Origin: Pyxicephalus adspersus
Lineage: Eukaryota > Chordata > Amphibia > Anura > Pyxicephalidae
Direction of reading: 5' to 3'
DNA: 64,000 nt
Assembly (NCBI RefSeq): GCF_032062135.1
Contig: NC_092859.1
Span: 125,548,173-125,612,172 of the forward strand
This document shows positions 11,941 through 25,200 of the stretch, piece by piece. Position numbers and translations under genes: made by a program. Position 1 is the first letter of the stretch, and each line of letters begins with the position of its first letter. The notes below the pieces were generated by a model that did no database searches, was not told the origin of the DNA, and was given only the letters and a program-made list of their open reading frames with translations.

Positions 11941-13712
11941 TACCCATATTTTGAGAAGTAGAGCGATTACAGCTCAGTGACACGACCAAATATGCCCTAG
12001 CTGTTGCTTAGATAAACAGAAATCTATTGCTTAAAGGAAACCTGTAGACCTTTGCAAACCTCTTCATTCTATACAGACAAGCTATCAATTTATTAATAGT
12101 TTCCAAGTCACTGACAAAGAACAAGCATGCAAATGAGAAAGTCAGTACCCTTCCACAACTGGTTAGGTCTATTCCTCAAAAAGATCTGAATCCAGCAATG
12201 CAATCCACAGTACAGAAAATAAGGAATCTCCTTGCATACGTTAAGTCACAAGCCATGTAATTAGGTGATTAGATGTACACAAAGAATCACAAGAAAGTCT
12301 ATTCCTTTTGTAGCAATATGAAAGCTTTAGTTTTAGACCAATGGAAATACAATATTTCCCTTTAGGAAGTGAAAACACCAATAAAAGACATCCAAGTCTA
12401 CAGGAGAGGATTTACCTTTTGATGGCACAGGTCCTAAAAGATCCCTTAGATGAGAGGGGGTTGTATTCTTAAAAATGCTGGGGGAGCAGCAACTATGGGT
12501 CTTGGACCTAACAGCAGCAATCTGTCAGGTTATAAGAATCTTAAAGCTATGAATCAAATATTAGATAATCACCCAGCATCCAAAAACTCAAAAAAAGTTA
12601 TCCTGGCTTCACATTTTTTAATTGAATACATTTAAATGAAGCTCAAGAACCAAAGCAGCAGTGTGGTCACCTAGGTTGATGAAGGGTTAGAATATCAGCT
12701 TAGAGTTCAACAGTAAAATATTTTGACAGTATGAGCAGGATTTCGGAAAATATTCTGGTTTCAAGGTATACAGAATTGCTCAATTTTTATCTGGCATAAC
12801 TTATTTTACTTTTTTTAGTTTCATGTGTAAAGATTGCCAAATGTTTGTTGGCTGGCACCTGATGAAGAAATTTGGAAACAAAACATCCTTTAATCACTAA
12901 AATAGTTACACATATAATCCATCAGCTAGACAAACAGCCCCCTCCTGTCTTTTATATCAACATTTATCTGTGTACAGTACAGGGGTGCTCAAGGAGTTTC
13001 CTATGCTGAAACCATGCTTTTGTGTCTAGTTGTTACCATACATTCTTTGAAGTACCATGAAGCCATGGGTGTAAGTACAGGTGCCATGATAATCACACTT
13101 ATCTAAGTCACAAAGATTAAAGTTTAGGCATACATAAATTAAGTTGTGGGTAATCTCCTTCATTCAATTTTGTAAAAAGATTGCCAACCCTTAAATATCT
13201 ACCATAAATTGTTAGCACAGTTACTGGACCTTTTGAGTTAATTATTTTGCTGGAAATGCTTTTCCCTTTTCTTTACACATATTGTGCACAGGGAAGAATG
13301 TTAGATATATGTCTGATGCTCCCCTGAGGAAGCCTATGTAGGCGAAATGCATCAGAATTCGAGACCTTAAAGACATTCCCTATTAGGTGCAGCCAGTACC
13401 TTACTCCTTCTGGAGAACTATGGATTCAGTTTAAATATTCAGGAACCTTTTTGTATAACTCAAAAACCCCAAAAATGTTATGGGGCAGGGGCTATCATAA
13501 AGCTAATTTGTACACAATAATTGTTTCTCTATGCGTATAATATATGTTTTATCACTTTAGTTCTTTGGAATACATGCTTTGCCTTAAAAACCCCTTTGTA
13601 TTCTTTTCTCCTTTTTTGATACATTAAAGTTTACTTGTTTTCTATGAGGACAATAATAAAAAAATATCCTAATGTTGCAAAGTGATAGCTATCTCAGCAG
13701 TATGTTCTAAAA

Positions 13713-13966
13713 CAGTGGTGGCCAACCTTTTCGGACCTACGGACCACTGAATGCACGGAATCTGAACCGCGCATGCACGGGGAGCCGCGTGTCACTCAAA
13801 GGGGAAGAAACTTCCCCCAAAGTGACGTCATGATGTTGTGTCCATGGGAGGGACATGGTCTGCGGCTCTGGCCAGTGCGCTACTTCTCCTGACCCTGCTG
13901 GGGGCGCACCAGCCAGAGCGGCAGACCACCAAAATTTTCTTGCAGATCACCGGTTGGCAACCGCTG
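13713..13966. mobile_element. hAT-like miniature element
   Basis: The 254-bp element has terminal inverted repeats CAGTGGTGGCCAACC and, inverted, CAGCGGTTGCCAACC. Flanking octamers ttctaaaa and ttctagga agree at six of eight positions, consistent with an old 8-bp duplication. The GC-rich middle is shared with 21116-21432 and 50311-50699. Confidence 0.75.
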
Positions 13967-14787
13967 TTCTAGGAAGTTTGTTCCATAGGCACCAAAGGCC
14001 GGCTCTACAAGAGAGGTCTCTATTACCTGAGTCAGGGCAGCCTCTCTCTTTCAAGACCAGATCTGTTGTGCTTTATGAGCTTTATTGACAGATCAATGTG
14101 ACACAAATACTTGCTTCTGTTTCCCAGAAAAAGTAAATAATACGTCTCTTATTGTGTGGTGTTAGTACAATGAAAAATATGACAATCAATCACTGATGTA
14201 TCAAGAATTATCCACCAGGGAATGCTGCTGAATGTCATCTTCACTGCATTATAAACAAACCCCTTGCTGTAATAGGTAAGTGATCTATTTCTAACCAGGG
14301 ATTACACAAAAACGCCATTACAAATCATTGTAGTTTCTATTTTCCTCTTTTCCTTTAATACATATGTATCCAGTATCTCCGCCCCCTTTAATAAACAAGG
14401 ACTGTATTGATTCTTTTCCGGGTCTATAATGCCAAACCCATTGTTAAATGGTTACTGGTTAGTTTTGTAGAAAGCCTGCCATGGTATTGCTGCTGATTTA
14501 CCAGGCATTCGTGTGGGAGATTCTGTTTTCACTAAGCATTCTTCCTTAAAAATGAATAGAAATAATAAATCACATGTATTATAACAAGATATATATAAAA
14601 TACAAATCACAATCTAGTTTGGTACAGGAAAAAAAATAAACAATGCAAACGTCATCTACTTAAAAGTGGATTCAAACATCAATTTGGATAAATTATGGAC
14701 AGTTCTAAATTCTGGCTTCTTCTATATCTCTCGGGCTCAGAAAGATCTCTGCAGTCAATATCCCAATTAATTTATGGAGAACACAGA

Positions 14788-14963
14788 GGGCCAGATTTAT
14801 TAAGGCTCTCGTGGGTGATCCAGCAAACCTGGAATGGATCTGGTCTAGGAATTATAACCTTTGCCAATAAATAGGAAATTCATGGCAAGTTTGCTGGACC
14901 ACCCAGCTTGTACCATGATAGCCTATCTTCTCCAATCTTGGAGAGCTTTAATAAATCAGGCCC
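14788..14963. repeat. palindromic miniature element (TTTATTAA-GCTCTC family)
   Basis: The outer arms are gggccagatttattaaggct and the inverted agctttaataaatcaggccc. The inner part has aaacctggaatgg and its loop. About ten related copies occur in this window. Confidence 0.75.
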
Positions 14964-16135
14964 AGAGATAAGAATGGGACTCCCTTGCCTGGGATTAGGA
15001 CAGATGTGTTGGGGGTATTTGAAGGCAGTAAATTACTCAAACACCAGCAATTACACAATAAATTATGTTTTTGACTTTTAGCCATGTTCCCACAACTCAC
15101 ATGGACAGCTAACTGTAACTAATCTATATCAGTAATGTAAGAAAACACAAAAGCGTGTGGATAACTGGAGCGGACACTGATTGTCTACAGTCAGAAAACA
15201 TGTAGAATAAGACCACATAAGCTTTACAGCTATTATAGATACATAGGGACATCAAACACTCTTCTGTCCGCCACTCTTCCAGCCTTACAGAACCAGTATA
15301 AGAAGTCTAACACAACTAAAACAACAGCTTGGTTCAGTCTTCATTAAAAAATGCCCCATCTGAGCTGCAAACACACAGTGGTAAATACAGCAGAATGTAC
15401 AGTAACAGTCTTTCAATTACTGGTTTAAAAGGTGTTCACCTTAAATAACCCCATTCACCAGACAAAACCTAAGCTCCCATTATGCTATCATGATATCACA
15501 TACAGAACAATGTATACAAAAAGACTGGTCCTAAATATTAAAAAAGTGTACTCTGTCACAAAATATTCAAACCTGATATTTTGGGTACAATGCCCAGGTT
15601 ATGACACAGTGAAGTAGTAAATATTCCCTTAATTACAGTAAATGTCTAACTGGATTTATATTTACAGAGGAAATACATAAGATGAGTTTCTTTCAAAACT
15701 TGTGGGAAAACAGCACAAGTCCCAGAATAAGGAGAAGTAAGGCTAGCAGTTGGAGACACCTCTAGATTTCCTTCAACAATCTTGTTTAATATTCACAACA
15801 ATTTTCAGAATGGTAACCGTTCTTCTTTCCCACGGGTAGAAAAAGTTGGGATTATTTGTTATGGCTTGATATCAAGAAAGCCAAACAGATACAAAAAATG
15901 GAACAAAAGTGATGTGTATTTGGTGCTTTTGCTCCACACCTTGTGACACGGACACATGGTTTCACCACACTACTCCAAATGAAAAAAGTAATGAGTGTAC
16001 CAAGTCTGTAACAAATTTCCCCCTAACAAACTGAAGCACAGCGGGGGGTGTTCAGGCACAGATGGCTTATAACCGTTGTCTCCTTTTTCCTGGACCCACT
16101 GTCACGACGGATTGTTAAAAAACCATTTCGCTCCA

Positions 16136-16258
16136 TTACAAGAGTGTACACGTGTTCTTCTCTTTTTCCTTCTCTTTGGGCTCTTTCTTTTTTTTCTCAC
16201 TGCTCCCTGATGGTCGCCCACTGGACGGACTGGCGCTTGCTTGAGGCTGTTGTCCCGG
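16136..16258 (-). CDS. MINDY2: MINDY2 exon 9, Lys-rich tail, CaaX box and stop
   Basis: 40 codons plus TAA. PGQQPQASASPSSGRPSGSS is followed by a KKKKEPKEKEKEK run and NTCTLL. CTLL keeps the prenylation box that, from memory, is CVIL in the human protein. Confidence 0.95.
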   Translation of the reverse strand, partial: PGQQPQASASPSSGRPSGSSEKKKKEPKEKEKEKNTCTLL

Positions 16259-19200
16259 CTGTAATAAGTAAACATAAAAATATTTACAATGAATAGCTCT
16301 CCTGGGCCACACACCTCACAGATTCCATCTGCCAACTCAGGGCAAAGCAACAATGCATCTGGATAGCAACCCACTCATTAGGGTAACTTACCAATCCAGC
16401 TTCCATTATGGCTTCTCTTCTGCAGGTCATCCTGAGTAAACCTGGGGGTTATAGTCTAACTGGATGGATCGTGTACCTGACCCACACATGGCACTGTTCA
16501 CAACCGGCAAGTGTCATGTGGGGAGTATAACTTACTAGGGGGTTGCTCATCAGAAGGCACCATTGTCAAATCTGCTGTCCAAAATTTGTTTCTAAATGGA
16601 TCCTGCTAATTAGGGACATCATACAATACTTTCAAATCTTTCACTTGCCTAACAAAAGAGTAACTTTTGAGCAAGGAAACATACAAAACATCTGAATATA
16701 TGTAAAATTGTCCAACATCAATACATTGTTACAGGGCCTTTCTTTAATACCATGACATACAATATAGAGAGCTAGTTTATCTTTAGACAAAAAAATGTCA
16801 CTACAATATGCACATGCAAACAATATTACAATAATAAGTTTATTAAGCACAACTGCTCATTCCTTTCATCTTCCCTCTCTCCCCTCTCGGGCCATAGGTG
16901 CAAATATCTGGATTTCCTCTCCATACAACTTGAGGCTTAAGTCGATGCCAGGGTTATCATGTACTCATACTTCATGAATTTCAAAAAGCTTGCTACATGT
17001 TTCTGTTTCACTAAATTGTATCTAAGGCATCTATATATCCAAGAGTTTAGCTTCTCTATCACCCAAAGAATGTGTAAGTTCTAGCATCTCATATATGTGG
17101 TTTTTCAACACTATTCAATCTTGGAAGGTGTGGCTACCCGTTTCCAAAAATTTTGGAATGGCTATACCAGCGGCACTAACTGTATGCACCAAAACAGTTT
17201 TTCTGTACATTTTCCTAATTGTCTCCTATTTTATCCTATTCATTGCATGTACTATCAAATAAGGATTTCATATTTGTCCTCAAATGCTTTGACTGTTTCA
17301 AATTGATTGGTGTGGATTGGCCTTTACAGTAGTTAAAGTCGGATTGGAGAAAAAAAAAGCTAAAAGGTGTCCAGATGAAAATGATCCAGGGTGGCACAGC
17401 ACCTGATGATGACCACGATGGTATTATCATACATATCTCTGTCTGATGACCCGGCCCAGCTCATGGGGGAAGTGGCTTGGCAGGCACACCCTGCCAGTGG
17501 CCAGTACCCACCAAGAAAGGACCCTCTGGCTCACTCAATAGCCATTGCATGACCTGTTGACACTGCATGAAGTAGTGAAGTTTGGGCTCTGCTAGTGGTA
17601 AATTTGGTAAATTAATAGCGGAGCCCCACTAATAATGCTCATAATAATGTGGCAATTAGTGGTTAATGATGTATACACTTTATAAGCCTATAAACAGGTC
17701 AGGGGAAATTCTAGATAGATAGATTTGTCAAACATACAACTACCTAAACTATCCAGCCAGACAGGTCCCTGCCCTTCATAGCTGGTAATAAATCTAAATG
17801 AAATTACAACATGTGTGGTGAGTTTAAGACCCTATTCCAATTTCTACAAACAAGAATATTAGTAGTGGAAATCTCAAAAATGGGAACAAAAGTTAAAACA
17901 AATGGCAATACCTGTGGGGGAGCAGAAGCCGCTGCCTGCTCCTGTTCCTGATAATACTGTGAGGCTCTCCTGTCCTCTTCCTCCTGAAGTTTTTTGGCCA
18001 GCTCCAGGTCACTGATGCCCTCTGGTATTTGCTCCCAGTCTATATCTTGGTTCTGCTGCTCCTGTTGTAGTGATAATGCCATCAAATAATCCTAGAAAAA
18101 ACACAGCCTGTGAAAAACCCTAACTAGTGAGTATCCCTGTACCGTGTGAAAAAAACTTTTGTGCTATTTATGTATGTACTTAGGTTAATATTATTATTAG
18201 TATTATTATTAATAAACAGTATTTATATAGCTCCAGCATATTACACAGTGCTTTACATTAAGTAGGGGTTGCAAATGACAGACAGATACAGACAGTGACA
18301 CCGGAGGAGGAAAGAACCCTAACCAGAAGAGCTTACAATCTATGGAATGTTGGGTAAGTAGTAGAGACTTCTTTTATTATTCTGTGGAAACTGCAATGGA
18401 CAAATGTACTTTAAAGTACTTGAATGGTAGACATTGGTAAACATACAGTGACAATGGTTTAATAGCTAATGCCACTCTCAATTTGTCCATTAGGTGGTAC
18501 TATGCTCATGTAAATTCACAAAGCATTACACCTGTAAAAAGAGTGAATGAAAACCAATATGGCACCATCTAGTGGATAAATTCAGAAATACTGTATACCC
18601 TTACATTGCACATGCATTTCAGCAGTGGTCCCCATTTTCTTTTTGTACCACGCTTTGCCCCCATTTAGTGCAAGATTTTTTTTTCATGAACCATTGGGAA
18701 CCATGGAAAATTTTTCTTGCATGAAATTGATTTGGGAAAGAAGAGCAGGGGGCAGTGAATCTGCCCGGTCTGATGCAGTCTTCATTGTGACAGGAAAGAT
18801 CTGTGTCCTCTCATGCAAGCCTAGCTGAACAACATAACAGGAGAGAGGACACAGATCCTTCATGTCACAGTGAAAATTGCCGCCTACAAGGACAGCTGCG
18901 GTCTGGTGGTTGGGTTGCCTTATTTTACAGAATACATAGACCATGTAATAAGTCTTTAATCTTCATGTAGCTACATACCACTATAGACAATATTGGCAAA
19001 TTACCACAACAAAGGTTTCTTTCAAATGTTGGAGGAAATTCTGCAAACACTGAATCTAAATTTAAAGCAATTTTTTCGGGTGTTCTGTAGTCACCAGAGC
19101 AGCATTTTGGCAGGGTTGATATAGCAGCCTTGTCAGCACACTATAGGAATTAGGAACTCACTAGATACCTGGCAGTAGCAGGTATTTTTTATACTTGGAA

Positions 19201-22200
19201 GTTTTTCATAAAAAGTGGAAACATGGAGAATTGACAATGCACTGTAGACATGCTGCATATGTCCTCATTTTCTAACTTCTGTGCCCAGCTTGTTCAGAGA
19301 AGTAAACTTCAATAATCTTTAGTTGGGTGCTGTGACCCATACAATGTCAGAAGACTTGCATATGTGTATACACATAACAGTGATTTTGGTGTACTCAATT
19401 GAGTGAGTGTAAAGTCTTTTTTCTTCCCAGGTTTTAGGATTTGACCCTCTGTCAAAGTTATTTTGTTTGTGCACTTTCCTCTCCAGGCAGTTTCATTCTA
19501 TTTGTCCTGTTGACTGTTGTCACCAAGAAATAAAGTGATAGAGAATCCAACATTTTTGGGCTGTCAGCAGAACACGTAGTAAAGGTAAACCTCTGAAGAG
19601 GACATTTGTTCCAGTGACAACTGTCTAAGGCTGGGTCTACATGGACTGTTTCCCCAGCATTTAACCCGAGGCTTTTAAAAGTCCATGTTTGAAATTCAGG
19701 CATTTTAAAGCTTGTCTTTAAACAGTGAAAAAAAACCCGCGTTTTATTCTTTAAAACGTTGCAAGGAGCATTATCTATAACACTTAAAGACGTGCCTCAA
19801 GAAACGCCCTGGTGTATATTAGCCCATTGGAATGCATGTGAATTTCAAACATGGGCTTTTAAAGCCTCAGGGTAAACGCTGGGGAAACAGTCTGTGTAGA
19901 CGAAGGCTTAAATTAGAATTATTTCTAACGTCTTGTAGTGTTTCCAGGACGGGAAGTGAGGAGTAATTTCCCCAATGGGGCACAGACATCAAAGTATAAC
20001 CTGACCAGTGTACAAATTCCTCTCTACCCTTTTATCATGGTCTTCATCCACTATTTTAGTTTCCTATTTCAGAAATCTATTTTCATACACATCAGCATCT
20101 TTGTTTAATGGCAGAATTCAAAGACAATAAAAGAGAAGAACCTACAAAGCATATTACCAACGAATCATACAAATCAGCTAATATTCCATATATCTGAATT
20201 CTTTCCTTTACCACATTAATAAGACATATGTGGGGGAAAAACACTGCTGTACTTTTCTAAGCTTTAAAACTTTCACTTCCTTGCTGTAAATATGACAACA
20301 AGTAATTATAGGGTGCTGAGCCATCAGTGGTTGTCACAGCGCTGATAAATAATGTATTAAAGTCTCATCAGCTCTGCCGCCAGACATGGCAGTGATATGA
20401 CAACAGTACTCAATCACCGCTCACATCAGTGGGGTATCCATGCTAATGGCAAAAATCAAATAGAATTTTCTACTCGATTGTGGAAATAAAAACATAATAA
20501 AGGTCCCTGTTGAGATTCTGTTAAAATTCTTTGATTAAAAAGGAAATCGCTGCCTGAGATTAAACTCCTGTTGAGGGCCCCATGGCTATGTTTTATAGGA
20601 TTTTTATTCTATTTTAACCCCTTTTTTGTCTGTGTAATAATTTTGTTGACCTGAAAAGGGTGGGTACATTTAAATCAGGCCCACTATATATACCTGGTAT
20701 TTCATACACACATGCTGTATATATACCTGGTATTTCATACCCATTTACTGTAATGTCAATTTCAAGAAGTTAAAAATTGGCATTACAAAAAGGAGGACTA
20801 CAGCATCAGTCCACTTAGGGAGCCACAAGCACCGAACACAGCACTGAATTAATTGAGAAATGACATCTTTCATGAATCCATCAATGAAGGGGCATATTTA
20901 TAAAGCAAAATATTCAACGTAGGTGTATCTTCCTGGTGCATGTTTTTTAAATAACAGTGATTGATTAACCTGCAGTAATGGTCTAGTGACTGCTACATGC
21001 AATGCTTTACAAATATGCCCCTAAAAATCCCCCACTTTTGGAGGGCTACATTACATCAACCCAGTTCTAACTCCCTATGTAAAATCTTTGGTGATTTTTT
21101 TTAAACACAGAGCAGCAGTCGAAAACCGGCGGTCCGCAACAAAATTTTGGTGGTCTGCGGCTCTTGGTCACCGCGGTCCGTACACTCCCAGCAGGGTCAG
21201 AAGAAGGAAGGGGGCCCACCGGCCAGAGCCGCGGACCATGTAGCCCATATGGATCACAGGTTCAGGGCGGTGGGCGGGTTGTGTCTCTGGACCTGCGATG
21301 GGAGAGTGGGCGAGTTGTGGCATCATGACGTCACTCTGAGGAAAGTTTCTTCCTTTTAAGTGACACATGGCTCATGCGCAGTCCGTAAATTTAGTGGTAC
21401 GTGAGGTCCAAAAGGTTGGCGACCCATGACTGAGCATATAGAGGTCTTAAAATAAAAGCACTTTTAAATAACTTTATTCTATACAGAAACATCCAAGCCC
21501 AAAATACTGCTGCAGGGCATCTGAGAGAAAAAAAGGAATAGTTAAGAGGCACACAGCAAGCAATGTAGTATGTGGTTAGAGGTCATTTCATTTGTGTATA
21601 CATTTTAGTGTTCAATGCCTAAGAATAAAATGACCACAGTCACATCCATTTTCTTTGGTATACAATACTTCAAAACTCAGATCCACAAACCTAGAGAGAA
21701 TATGTCCAGAATATAGAAATGGGTACGGAAGCTACCATTGTAGACTCTGTGGCTGTACATGGAACCACTGAACAAGCACAAGATTGTGCATACTGGATGA
21801 TGCAGTGCCTGATACAAACAAATATATAGAAAATACATACCATATATACTCTAGTATAAGTTGATGCGAGTATAAGCCGAGGTACCTATTTTTACCTTGG
21901 AAAACAGGAAAAAGTGATTGACTCGAGTATAAGATGAGAGTGGGAAATGCTGCAGCTACTGTCAAGTTTCACTTCTACAAGTAAGGTTCACTTCTTTATT
22001 TTTTTAAGTTAATTGACTTCCCCCGAAAAATTGACCTTAGAGTACATTAATGACAAATGACTATGATAGGGACAATAGATTGTGAGCCCCTTTGAGGGAC
22101 AGCTAGTGACATGACTATCGACTTTGTACAGAGCTGCATGATGGCGCTATATAAATACTGTGTAGTAATAATAATTTATCAGATGAATATTATATGATTA

Positions 22201-25200
22201 GTAACTAATCATATGTTAATCGTGATAAATTATGCATCATTAGTTGATATAACTTATTTTTAAACTTACTGTACTTCTTTTTTCCTGGCTCTCTGTTACT
22301 GCTTTTGCATCTAGTCCCGTGTCCCACGTGTAAGCACCCGGGAACACGTGGGACATGGGACTCCTGTCAGCGAGGGACTATCTTGAGTCCTGCGCTGATG
22401 GCTCCGCCCCCACAAGGAACACCCCTGAAGGGAAATCCCTCTCCTTTGCAATGCATACAGAGGAAAGGTAGTGTCCCCTTACCCTGGCGGCGGAAGTGTT
22501 AACGGCGGCCGCGGTAAATAGGGAAGGGAGCCACAACAAGGAGACTCAAGAGCCACGGGTTGCTGACCCCTGCCGGCCCAGATTAGGCCGGATCGGCAGG
22601 AGCGGGAATCGACAGGGCAGAGGGTGCTTCTCTGGAGGGACTCATACTGACTACCCGCATTTCAGTTTATTGTAAAATATATAATTTGTTGCTATAGTTT
22701 ACTGCAATTTACACATTACATTACAAACATTTCTATTCCTATCACATTTACTAATCACAAATCTGCAAAATTATGTTTTAAGTTCACTGCACCTTTCGAA
22801 TACCTGATCAATTTGGTCTTGCTGCCCTTGGTAAACGGTCTCTGGATCAGACGGAGGTCTTAAGTGAAAATCTGAATCACAAAAGTTCCCATCTCCTTCT
22901 ACATTGTGTAAACTTTCCCAGACAATGTTTTCTTCTGTAAGAAATCCCTGGTCTGTGACGAGCAAGTACAGCAGTCCCTATAGAAATATGTAAAATTGTT
23001 ATTAAAGTACATAATCAACTAATGCAATATTGTAATTACCCCACAGTAATTATGAATAGGTGCTGATGAAAAACACAATTTGCTGGAAGGGAGGAGAGTT
23101 TTATGTTGTAATGTACCAGATATTAAACTCAAATAAAGCTCATACTAATTGATGGGATAAAACTTTCCCCCAACTATTCTAACATGCTAATGTTGTTTTG
23201 TGTGCATTGCATAAAAATAAACATAAGCGTGCATTGAATATGCATTCAAAAACTGTGGTTTGCACTTTACATACGGTATATAGCTTTCCTTTCATTGTCC
23301 GGTACTTTAGGATGAATGATGGAAAGGTTAGGATAGGGACAAACACTGCACATCTCTCATAGACTCCCAATAACTCAAAGCAGGGTAGACTTACACTGCA
23401 AACTTTTCTAGGGGAAGGATTTAGAATATCAGTTAAACTAACTAAGGTTCTAATTAAAACTCAGGTATATATGAAATGTTGTGTGTTTAGTCATTTTATC
23501 TTCAGGTAACCCATAGTGCTTATGGAACCCTTTTATTTCATTCGAATCTAAGACAAAACAAGAAATGATAGTTATTGGATTCAAACTATTTGATGCCAAT
23601 AAATAAACCAGTTAACCCCCTAACCGCTAACCCCGTAATTTTTCGTCTTAAAAAAAAATGCTATTTGGGATAAGCCCATATTTTTTCGACTTACCTTTAA
23701 ATCCCACTTACCTGTGCTCATCCAGCGTCGGGTCCGTATTCCAGCGTCGGGTCCGTGTTCCGCCGGCCAGCATTGTGTTTCAAACATTTTTTATATTCAT
23801 TATTTTTACTAGAACCCTGTTCGAACATATTTCTGTAAGTTACAGGTCTACAATTTAAAAAACAATTCATAAAAACCTGTGACGCTTTTGGTACAGAAAT
23901 CTAGACATCAGTGTATCGCTCAGGTGGTTAAAGTAAATACACACTTACTTACCTAAAAAAAACATCTGAGAAATAAACAAATCAAAAAATACAATGAGAA
24001 TTGGTATTCGCGGAGCAGGGTGACTGTTGTAATGGTGGAAACAATACTGAAGCCTACGACAACAGTTGCCTCATACAACTTTAGACTACACTGACGTCAC
24101 GCGGCGCCTCCCTTGTTTTTCTGTCTCTAGTACAGTTAGTGAATTTAGTGCAATAAAACAGCAAACTGTCATTCAGAATATAAGAATTTATTAGAATATT
24201 ATTTTTGTTTTATTATTAAAAAAACATAAAAATTGCAAATAATGTCCAAATGACCACTGGTTGGCGACCAGTGTATTACACGATTATTGGAACACATAGA
24301 AAAACAGGATTCCTCCATGTAATAACAGGCAATACTTTCCTCCTGCAAACACTGTTTAAGTAACTGTAGGGACCCAATTCTACTACTTGGTGGACTGAAG
24401 GTAAACTATAGGAAAGAAGTGGTTCACTGAGATGTAACCCATACCCAGTGGCTCAATGGCAGTTCACTGTTCCCTAATACTTATAAAATACTTTTTAGAA
24501 GTCTTTTTGAGACAAATTTTATGAATTGTGTGTAATTCAGAACAAGTAAAAAGGCAAAGGAGGCAGGACACGTTCACCCGTCATTGCTATCAATGCGAAT
24601 ATTAAAAATACAAATTTTTAAAAAATAATATGCTCAGGGGAGACATTAAAGTTGTATGTGTTTTTCATTAAAAAAAATACAACCAGACTTTTCCCAGAGA
24701 TGGGGCCTGGGTGGCCAGGAAAATCAGGGGCAGAGAGATTGCTCCCCTTTTTCTATCCCATACTAGACCCTGTGCCTTTTCACAACAGTAGGGGCTCTCA
24801 TAGTGGAGGGGCACAGCCTCTTTCACACATCCTGTCCCCAAAAACTGATGTTGAGGTTTGTTGGGGAGGGACATATGGTGAAAACTGCAAGCCACCTTTA
24901 CTAAGGGTGCCTCCTGATAGTCACCCTCTTACCAAGCGAATAAACACACTGCTACTTTTGCTCAGCAATTACAACAGATTTCTTGGATTGAGTCAAAATA
25001 GCTCAGGGAAAAAATAAGATAGTGTGTGTTGTGTTTTTAAAAAAAAAATACTTTTCCTACATTGTGCAAATATGTTCTTTACTTACTGAACACATTCTGG
25101 ATATGAGCAATGGGTACTAATGTACCCCTCAGCATTTTACTATGGGCAGATAATAAAGTGAACTTCACGCAATTGGCCTAATTTATTAAAGCTCTCCAAG

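Larger units (their letters stand above)
9349..16135 (-). other. MINDY2: probable long 3' untranslated region of MINDY2
   Basis: No coding frame is credible here. Several AATAAA signals exist on the - strand; the most distal strong candidate is at 9349-9354. Mammalian MINDY2 transcripts have long 3' UTRs as I recall, so an extent of about 6.8 kb is possible but inferred. The interval includes DNA-transposon remnants and a TA repeat. Confidence 0.35.
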
